64,000 bases of DNA, taken from assembly GCA_020152595.1 (NCBI GenBank), contig JAIGNY010002171.1:3392001-3456000 (forward strand). Direction: 5' to 3'. The position numbers were made by a program, and so were the translations under genes. Source of the DNA: Chiridota heheva. Taxonomy: Eukaryota; Echinodermata; Holothuroidea; Apodida; Chiridotidae. The notes below the pieces were generated by a model. The model did no database searches. It was not told the origin of the DNA and saw only the letters and a program-made list of their open reading frames with translations. Numbering within the stretch: position 1 is the first letter of the stretch; every line of letters begins with the position of its first letter. Below, one piece after another: positions 54,060-64,000 of the stretch.

Positions 54060-57000
54060 TTATTAAGAGTTATTTTATCCATAATAAACATCTGGTTCTG
54101 AGTTATTTCATCCATGATAAACATTTGGTTCTAAGTTATTTCATCCATAATAAACATCCAGTTCTGAGTTATTTCATCCATGATAAACATTTGGTTCTGA
54201 GTTATTTCATACATGATAAACATCTGGTTCTGAGTTATTTCATCCATAATAAACATCTGGTTCTGAGTTATTTCATCCATGATAAACATCTGGTTCTGAG
54301 TTAGTTCATCCATGATAAACATTTGATTCTGAGTTATTTCATTCATGACAAACATCTGGTTCTGAGTTATTTCATTCATGATAAACATCCAGTTCTGAGT
54401 TATTTTATCCATGATAAACATCTGGTTCTAAGTTAGTTCATTCATGATAAACATTTGGTACTGAGTTATTTCATCCATGATAAACATCTGGTTCTGAGTT
54501 ATTTTATCCATGATAAACATCTGGTTCTGAGTTATTTCATACATGATAAACATCCGGTTCTGAGTTATTCGCACATGATAAACATCTGGTTCTGAGTTAT
54601 TTTATCCATGATAAACATCCGGTTCTGAGTTATTTCATCCATGATAAACATTTGGTTCTGAGTTATTTCATCCATGATAAACATCTGGTTCTGAGTTATT
54701 ACATCCATGATAAACATCCGGTTCTGAGTTATTTCATCCATGATAAACATTTGGTTCTGAGTTATTTCATACATAATATACATCTGGTTCTGAGTTATTT
54801 CATCCATGATAAACATCTGGTTCTGAGTTAGTTCATCCATGATAAACATTTGGTTCTGAGTTATTTCATTCATGACAAACATCTGGTTCTGAGTTATTTC
54901 ATTCATGATAAACATCCAGTTCTGAGTTATTTTATCCATGATAAACATCTGGTTCTGAGTTATTTCATTCATGATAAACATTTGGTACTGAGTTATTTCA
55001 TCCATGATAAACATCTGGTTCTGAGTTATTTTATCCATGATAAACATCTGGTTCTGAGTTATTTCATACATGATAAACATCTGGTTCTGAGTTATTACAT
55101 CCATGATAAACATCTGGTTCTGAGTTATTTCATCCATGATAAACATCGGGTTCTGAGTTATTTCATCCATGATAAACATCGGGTTCTGAGTTATTTCATT
55201 CATGATAAACATTTGGTTCTGAGTTATTTCATCCATGATAAACCTTCTGTTCTGAGTTATTTCATCCATGATAAACATCGGGTTCTGAGTTATTTCATCC
55301 ATTATAAACATCCGGTTCTGAGTTATTTCATCCATGATAAACCTTCTGTTCTGAGTTATTTCATCCATGATAAACATCGGGTTCTGAGTTATTTCATCCA
55401 TGATAAACATCGGGTTCTGAGTTATTTCATTCATGATAAACATTTGGTTCTGAGTTATTTCATCCATGATAAACATCGGGTTCTGAGTTATTTCATTCAT
55501 GATAAACATCGATTCTGAGTTATTTCATCCATGATAAACATCTGCTTCTGAGATATTTCATCCATGATAAACATCTGGTTCTGAGTTATTTCATCTATTA
55601 TAAACATCTGGTTCTGAGTTATTTTATCCATGATAAACATCCGGTTCTGAGTTATTTCATTCATGATAAACATCGGGTTCTGAGTTATTTCATCTATTAT
55701 ATACATCCGCTTCTGGGTTTTTTCATCTATGATAAACATCCCGGTTCTGAGTTATTTCATCCATGATAAACATCTGCTTCTGAGATATTTCATCCATGAT
55801 AAACATCTGGTTCTGAGTTATTTCATCTATTATAAACATCTGGTTCTGAGTTATTTCATCCATGATAAACATCCGGTTCTGAGTTATTTCATTCATGATA
55901 AACATCAGGTTCTGAGTTATTTCATCTATTATATACATCCGCTTCTGGGTTTTTTCATCTATGATAAACATCCGGTTCTGAGTTATTTCATCCATGTTAA
56001 ACATCCGGTTCTGAGTTATTTTATCCATGATAAACATTTGGTTCTGAGTTATTTTATTCATGATAAACATTTGGTTTTGAGTTATTTCGTCCATGATAAA
56101 CATCCGGTTCTGAGTTATTTCATCCATGATAAACATTTGGTTCTGAGTTATTTCATCCATGATAAACATCTGGTTCTGAGTTATTTCATCCATGATAAAC
56201 ATCTGGTTCTGAGTTAATTCATCTATTATAAACATCCGGTTCTGAGTTATTTCATCCATGATAAACATTTGGTTCTGAGTTATTTCATCCATGATAAACA
56301 TCTGGTTCTGAGTTATTTCATTCATGATAAACATTTGGTTCTGAGTTATTTCATCCATGATAAACATCTGGTTCTGAGTTATTTCATCCATGATAAACAT
56401 TTGGTTCTGAGTTATTTCATCCATGATAAACATTTGGTTCTGAGTTATTTCATCCATGATAAACATCCGGTTCTGAGTTATTTCATCCATGATAAACCTT
56501 CTGTTCTGAGTTATTTCATCCATGATAAACATTTGGTTCTGAGTTATTTCATCCATGATAAACATCTGGTTCTAAGTTATTTCATCCATGATAAACATCG
56601 GGTTCTGAGTTATTTCATCCATGATAAACATCGGGTTCTGAGTTATTTCATTCATGATAAACATTTGGTTCTGAGTTATTTCATCCATGATAAACATCGG
56701 GTTCTGAGTTATTTCATTCATGATAAACATCGATTCTGAGTTATTTCATCCATGATAAACATCTGCTTCTGAGATATTTCATCCATGATAAACATCTGGT
56801 TCTGAGTTATTTCATCTATTATAAACATCTGGTTCTGAGTTATTTCATCCATGATAAACATCCGGTTCTGAGTTATTTCATTCATGATAAACATCGGGTT
56901 CTGAGTTATTTCATCTATATATACATCCGGTTCTGGTTTTTTTCATCATGATAAACATCCGGTTCTGAGTTATTTCATCCATGATAAACATCTGCTTCTG

Positions 57001-60000
57001 AGATATTTCATCCATGATAAACATCTGGTTCTGAGTTATTTCATCTATTATAAACATCGGGTTCTGAGTTATTTCATCCATGATAAACATCGGGTTCTGA
57101 GTTATTTCATTCATGATAAACATTTGGTTCTGAGTTATTTCATCCATGATAAACCTTCTGTTCTGAGTTATTTCATCCATGATAAACATCGGGTTCTGAG
57201 TTATTTCATCCATTATAAACATCCGGTTCTGAGTTATTTCATCCATGATAAACCTTCTGTTCTGAGTTATTTCATCCATGATAAACATCGGGTTCTGAGT
57301 TATTTCATCCATGATAAACATCCGGTTCTGAGTTATTTCATTCATGATAAACATCGGGTTCTGAGTTATTTCATCTATTATATACATCCGCTTCTGGGTT
57401 TTTTCATCTATGATAAACATCCGGTTCTGAGTTATTTCATCCATGTTAAACATCCGGTTCTGAGTTATTTCATCCATGATAAACATTTGGTTCTGAGTTA
57501 TTTCATCCATGATAAACATCCGGTTCTGAGTTATTTCATCCATGATAAACCTTCTGTTCTGAGTTATTTCATCCATGATAAACATTTGGTTCTGAGTTAT
57601 TTCATCCATGATAAACATCTGGTTCTAAGTTATTTCATCCATGATAAACATCGGGTTCTGAGTTATTTCATCCATGATAAACATCCGGTTCTGAGTTATT
57701 TCATCCATGATAAACATCCGGTTCTGAGTTATTTTATCCATGATAAACATCCGGTTCTGAGTTATTTCATTCATGATAAACATCCGGTTCTGAGTTATTT
57801 TATCCATGATAAACATCCGGTTCTGAGTTATTTCATTCATGATAAACATTTGGTTTTGAGTTATTTCGTCCATGATAAACATCGGGTTCTGAGTTATTTC
57901 ATCAATGATAAACATCCGGTTCTGACTTATTTCATCCATGATAAACATCCGGTTCTGAGTTATTTCATCTATTTTAAACATCCGGTTCTGAGTTATTTCA
58001 TCTATTTTAAACATCCGGTTCTGAGTTATTTCATCCATGATAAACATCCGGTTCTGAGTTATTTCATCTATTTTAAAAATCCGGTTCTGAGTTATTTCAT
58101 CTATTTTAAACATCCGGTTCTGAGTTATTTTATTCATGATAAACATCCGGTTCTGAGTTATATCATTCATGATAAACATCCGGTTCTGAGTAATTTCATC
58201 CATGATAAACATCTAGTTCTGAGATATTTCATCCATGATAAACATCCGGTTCTGAGTTATTCATCCATGATAAAACCTCCGGTTCTAAGTTAGTTCATTC
58301 ATGATAAACATCCGGTTCTGAGTTATTTCATCCATGATAAACATCCGGTTCTGAGTTATTTCATCCATGATAATCATCCGGTTCTTAGTTATTTCATCCA
58401 TGATAAACATCTAGTTCTGACTTATTTCATCCATGATAAACATCCGGTTCTGAGTTATTTCATCTATTTTAAACATCCGGTTCTGAGTTATTTCATCTAT
58501 TTTAAACATCCGGTTCTGAGTTATTTCATCCATGATAAACATCCGGTTCTGAGTTATTTCATCTATTTTAAACATCCGGTTCTGAGTTATTTCATCTATT
58601 TTAAACATCCGGTTCTGAGTTATTTCATTCATGATAAACATCCGGTTCTGAGTTGTTTCATTCATGATAAACATCCGGTTCTGAGTTGTTTCATCCATGA
58701 TAAACATCGGGTTCTGAGTTATTTCATCCATGATAAACATCCGGTTCTGAGTTATTTTATCCATGATAAACATCCGGTTCTGAGTTATTTCATTCATGAT
58801 AAACATTTGGTTTTGAGTTATTTCGTCCATGATAAACATCTGGTTCTGAGTTATTTCATCCATGATAAACATCGGGTTCTGAGTTATTTCATCCATGATA
58901 AACATTTGGTTCTGAGTTATTTCATCCATGATAAACATCGGGTTCTGAGTTATTTCATTCATGATAAACATAAACATGGTTCTGAGTTATTTCATCCATG
59001 ATAAACATCTGGTTCTGAGTTATTTCATCCATGATAAACATCTGGTTCTGAGTTAATCTATTTTAAACATCCGGTTCTGAGTTATTTCATCCATGATAAA
59101 CATCTGGTTCTGAGTTATTTCATTCATGATAAACATCTGGTTCTGAGTTATTTCATCTATTATAAACATCCGGTTCTGAGTTATTTCATCCATGATAAAC
59201 ATCCTGGTTCTGAGTTATTTTTCCATTATAAACATCCGTTCTGAGTTATTTCATCCATGATAAACATCCGGTTCTGGTTCCTGATAAACCTTCTGTTTAG
59301 TTATTTCATCCATGATAAACCTTCTGTTCTGAGTTATTTCATCCATGATAAACATCCGTTCTGGTTCTGAGTTATTTCATCCATGATATCCATGTTCTGA
59401 GTTATTTCATCCATGATAAACATTTCATCGATTCTGAGTTATTTCATCCATGATAAACATCCGGTTCTGAGTTATTACATCCATGATAAACATCCGGTTC
59501 TGAGTTATTTCATCCATGATAAACATCCGGTTCTGAGTTATTTCATTCATGATAAACATCCGGTTCTGAGTTATTTCATCCATGATAAACCTTCTGTTCT
59601 GAGTTATTTCATCCATTATAAACATCCGGTTCTGAGTTATTTCATCCATGATAAACCTTCTGTTCTGAGTTATTTCATCCATGATAAACATCCGGTTCTG
59701 AGTTATTACATCCATGATAAACATCCGGTTCTGACTTATTTCATCCATGATAAACATCCGGTTCTGAGCTATTTCATCCATGATAAACCTCCGGTTCTGA
59801 GTTATTTCGTCCATGATAAACATCTGGTTCTGAGTTATTTCATCCATGATAAACATCCGGTTCTGAGTTATTTCATCCATGATAAACATCCGGTTCTGAG
59901 TTATTTTATCCATGATAAACATCCGGTTCTGAGTTATTTCATTCATGATAAACATCCGGTTCTGAGTTATTTTATCCATGATAAACATCGGGTTCTGAGT

Positions 60001-63000
60001 TATTTCATTCATGATAAACATCGGGTTCTGAGTTATTTCATTCATGATAAACATCGGGTTCTGAGTTATTTCATCCATGATAAACATTTGGTTCTGAGTT
60101 ATTTCATCCATGATAAACATCTGGTTCTGAGTTATTTCATCCATGATAAACATCTGGTTCTGAGTTATTTCATCTATTTTAAACATCCGGTTCTGAGTTA
60201 TTTCATCCATGATAAACATCTGGTTCTGAGTTATTTCATCCATGATAAACATCTGGTTCTGAGTTATTTCATCTATTATAAACATCCGGTTCTGAGTTAT
60301 TTCATCCATGATAAACATCCGGTTCTGAGTTATTCGCACATGATAAACATCCGGTTCTGAGTTATTTCATCCATGATAAACCTTCTGTTCTGAGTTATTT
60401 CATCCATGATAAACCTTCTGTTCTGAGTTATTTCATCCATGATAAACATCCGGTTCTGAGTTATTTCATCCATGATAAACCTTCTGTTCTGAGTTATTTC
60501 ATCCATGATAAACCTTCTGTTCTGAGTTATTTCATCCATGATAAACATCGATTCTGAGTTATTTCATCCATGATAAACATCCGGTTCTGAGTTATTACAT
60601 CCATGATAAACATCCGGTTCTGAGTTATTTCATCCATGATAAACATCCGGTCCTGAGTTTTTCGTACATGATAAACATCCGGTTCTGAGTTATTTCATTC
60701 ATGATAAACCTCCGGTTCTGAGTTATTCAATCCATGATAAACATCGGGTTCTGAGTTATTTCATCTATTTTAAACATCCGGTTCTGAGTTATTTTATCCA
60801 TGATAAACATCGGGTTCTGAGTTATTTTATCCATTATAAACATCCGGTTCTGAGTTATTTCATCCATGATAAACCTTCTGTTCTGAGTTATTTCATCCAT
60901 GATAAACATTTGGTTCTGAGTTAGTTCATTCATGATAAACATCCGGTTCTGAGTTATTTTATCCATGATAAACATCGGGTTCTGAGTTATTTTATCCATT
61001 ATAAACATGCGGTTCTGAGTTATTTCATCCATGATAAACATCCGGTTCTGAGTTATTTCATCCATGATAAACCTTCTGTTCTGAGTTATTTCATCCATAA
61101 TAAACATCCGGTTCTGAGTTATTTCATTCATGATAAACATCGGTTCTGAGTTATTTCATCCATGATAAACCTTCTGTTCTGAGTTATTTCATCCATTATA
61201 AACATCCGGTTCTGAGTTATTTCATCCATGATAAACCTTCTGTTCTGAGTTATTTCATCCATGATAAACATCCGGTTCTGAGTTATTTCATCCATGATAA
61301 ACTTCTGTTCTGAGTTATTTCATCCATTATAAACATCCGGTTCTGAGTTATTTCATCCATGATAAACCTTCTGTTCTGAGTTAATCCATGATAAACATCC
61401 GGTTCTGAGTTATTACATCCATGATAAACATCCGGTTCTGACTTATTTCATCCATGATAAACATCCGGTTCTGAGCTATTTCATTGATCTGAGTTATCCA
61501 TGATAAACATCTGGTTCTGAGTTATTTCATCCATGATAAACATCCGGTTCTGAGTTATTTTTCATCCATGATAAACATCCGGTTCTGAGTTATTTTATCC
61601 ATGATAAACATCCGGTTCTGAGTTATTTCATTCATGATAAACATCCGGTTCTGAGTTATTTTATCCATGATAAACATCCGGTTCTGAGTTATTTCATTCA
61701 TGATAAACATTTGGTTTTGAGTTATTTCGTCCATGATAAACATCGGGTTCTGAGTTATTTCATCAATGATAAACATCCGGTTCTGACTTATTTCATCCAT
61801 GATAAACATCCGGTTCTGAGTTATTTCATCCATGATAAACATCTGGTTCTGAGTTATTTCATCTATTTTAAACATCCGGTTCTGAGTTATTTCATCCATG
61901 ATAAACATCTGGTTCTGAGTTATTTCATCCATGATAAACATCTGGTTCTGAGTTATTTCATCTATTATAAACATCCGGTTCTGAGTTATTTCATCCATGA
62001 TAAACATCCGGTTCTGAGTTATTCGCACATGATAAACATCCGGTTCTGAGTTATTTCATCCATGATAAACCTTCTGTTCTGAGTTATTTCATCCATGATA
62101 AACCTTCTGTTCTGAGTTATTTCATCCATGATAAACATCCGGTTCTGAGTTATTTCATCCATGATAAACCTTCTGTTCTGAGTTATTTCATCCATGATAA
62201 ACCTTCTGTTCTGAGTTATTTCATCCATGATAAACATCGATTCTGAGTTATTTCATCCATGATAAACATCCGGTTCTGAGTTATTACATCCATGATAAAC
62301 ATCCGGTTCTGAGTTATTTCATCCATGATAAACATCCGGTCCTGAGTTTTTCGTACATGATAAACATCCGGTTCTGAGTTATTTCATTCATGATAAACCT
62401 CCGGTTCTGAGTTATTCAATCCATGATAAACATCGGGTTCTGAGTTATTTCATCTATTTTAAACATCCGGTTCTGAGTTATTTTATCCATGATAAACATC
62501 GGGTTCTGAGTTATTTTATCCATTATAAACATCCGGTTCTGAGTTATTTCATCCATGATAAACCTTCTGTTCTGAGTTATTTCATCCATGATAAACATTT
62601 GGTTCTGAGTTAGTTCATTCATGATAAACATCCGGTTCTGAGTTATTTTATCCATGATAAACATCGGGTTCTGAGTTATTTTATCCATTATAAACATGCG
62701 GTTCTGAGTTATTTCATCCATGATAAACATCCGGTTCTGAGTTATTTCATCCATGATAAACCTTCTGTTCTGAGTTATTTCATCCATAATAAACATCCGG
62801 TTCTGAGTTATTTCATTCATGATAAACATCCGGTTCTGAGTTATTTCATCCATGATAAACCTTCTGTTCTGAGTTATTTCATCCATTATAAACATCCGGT
62901 TCTGAGTTATTTCATCCATGATAAACCTTCTGTTCTGAGTTATTTCATCCATGATAAACATCCGGTTCTGAGTTATTAATCCATCCATGATAAACATCCG

Positions 63001-64000
63001 GTTCTGATCCATTATTTCATCCATGATAAACATCCGGTTCTGTTCTGAGTTATTTCATCCATGATAAAACATCCGGTTCTGAGTTATTTTATCCATGATA
63101 AACATCCGGTTCTGAATTTCATTCATGATAAACATCCGGTTCTGAGTTATTTTATCCATGATAAACATCGGGTTCTGAGTTACATAAACATTCTGGTTCT
63201 GAGTTATTTCATCCATGATAAACATTTGGTTCTGAGTTATTTCATCCATGATAAACCATGATAAACATCTGGTTCTGAGTTATGATAAACATCTGGTTCT
63301 GAGTTATTTCATCCATGATAAACATCCGGTTCTGAGTTATTTCATCCATGATAAACCTTCTGAGTTTTATTTCATCCATGATAAACATCTGTTCTGAGTT
63401 ATTTCATCCATGATAACTGAGTTATTTCATCCATGATAAACATCCGGTTCTGAGTTATTTCATTATCCATGATAAACATCCGGTTCTGAGTTATTTCATC
63501 CGGTTCTGAGTTATTTCATGATAAACATCCGGTTCTGAGTTATTTTATCATCATGAGTTATTTCATCTATTTTAAACATAAACATCCGGTTCGGTTCTGA
63601 GTTATTTTCTGAGTTATTATGATAAACATCTGAGTTATTTTATAAAAACATCGGTTCTGAGTTATTTTATTCATGATAAACATTTGGTTCTGAGTTATTT
63701 CATCCATGATAAACATTTGGTTCTGAGTTATTTCATCCATGATAAACATCCGGTTCTGAGTTATTTCATCCATGATAAACATCCGGTTCTGGTTCATGAT
63801 AAACATCCATTCATGGTTCTGAGTTATTTCATCCATGATAAACATCTGGTTCTGAGTTATTTCATCTATTTTAAACATCCGGTTCTGAGTTATTTCATCC
63901 ATAATAAACATTTGGTTCTGAGTTATTTCATCCATGATAAACATCTGGTTCTGAGTTATTTCATCCATGATAAACATCTGGTTCTGAGTTATTTCATCCA
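54060..64000. repeat. 33-bp minisatellite array, ~10 kb, about 300 copies, runs off the window
   Basis: Tandem 33-bp units with core ATCCATGATAAACATC followed by a variable tetranucleotide (CCGG, CTGG, TTGG or CGGG, or CTTCTG type) and TTCTGAGTTATTT. The unit has no stop in one frame per strand, so it translates as VLSYFIHDKHP on + and MFIMDEITQNR on -, giving ORFs up to 389 codons that I consider artefacts. Higher-order duplications exist: about 1.1 kb at 60150-61285 recurs 1689-1690 bp further on; a block at 57724-57963 recurs at 61590-61823; a block near 54391 recurs 527 bp later. Units become irregular (truncated or fused) at 59030-59420, 61380-61500 and 62970-63660. Inferred to lie in TMEM214 intron 11. 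Confidence 0.97.

Noticed and set aside
54565-60360. Long ORFs of 200-389 codons on both strands reading VLSYFIHDKHP or MFIMDEITQNR repeats as repeat-protein genes
   Set aside because: They follow from a 33-bp unit lacking stops. Both strands are open over the same DNA, there is no start context or unique terminal domain, and frames end wherever a unit has an indel.
54060-64000. CRISPR-like array
   Set aside because: Units are directly adjacent, with no unique spacers. The genome is eukaryotic and there are no cas genes.

Overview
This is eukaryotic, intron-rich, AT-rich DNA from a metazoan. The abundance of L2, CR1 and RTE LINE debris, hAT-like and piggyBac-like DNA elements, and repeated occurrences of the GTAGGCCTAC-type palindrome suggest a marine invertebrate deuterostome, possibly an echinoderm. 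That assignment is inference. No bacterial or viral gene organisation is present.

Only one host gene is recognisable. It is the 5' two-thirds of a TMEM214-like gene on the + strand, split into 11 coding exons between 15609 and 53424. The exons have GT/AG borders and mutually compatible phases, and they join to 417 codons. The last visible exon ends in a good donor, and the C-terminal membrane part of the protein is not in the window, so the gene runs past 64000. Nearly everything from 15727 on is therefore intron.

Layout. 1-390: 21-bp minisatellite. 551-1530: copy A of a ~1 kb dispersed element. 2608-8297: overlapping LINE remnants on both strands with a hAT-like insertion. 9227-12017: 44-bp, ~310-bp and 16-bp tandem arrays. 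12018-13047: 5'-truncated LINE. 13556-15395: hAT-like ends and tandem duplications. 15609: TMEM214 exon 1. Intron 1 (13.7 kb) is a LINE graveyard, including a nearly complete + strand L2-like element (20110-23692) nested inside a - strand L2-like element (17018-25075), and a CR1-like copy with an inverted 5' part (25082-26466).

Intron 2 holds copy B of the 1 kb element and a LINE whose RT reading frame contains an exact 13 x 54 bp expansion of one RT motif. Intron 4 holds a tRNA-like SINE and a 2.7 kb piggyBac-like element with TTAA borders and a spliced-looking antisense gene. Introns 6-9 hold related 24-bp and 22-bp minisatellites, a ~300-bp composite tandem repeat, an RTE-like LINE with a mutated catalytic box, a 107-bp hairpin, and a hAT-like element with a perfect 8-bp target duplication. 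From 54060 to the window end is a ~10 kb array of a 33-bp minisatellite (about 300 copies) that is open in one frame on each strand and has higher-order duplications.

The long open reading frames in this window are mostly artefacts of tandem repeats or remnants of LINE polyproteins. The most unusual objects are the 33-bp array, the RT-motif expansion at 31752-32453, and the piggyBac-like element with its unrecognised exons.
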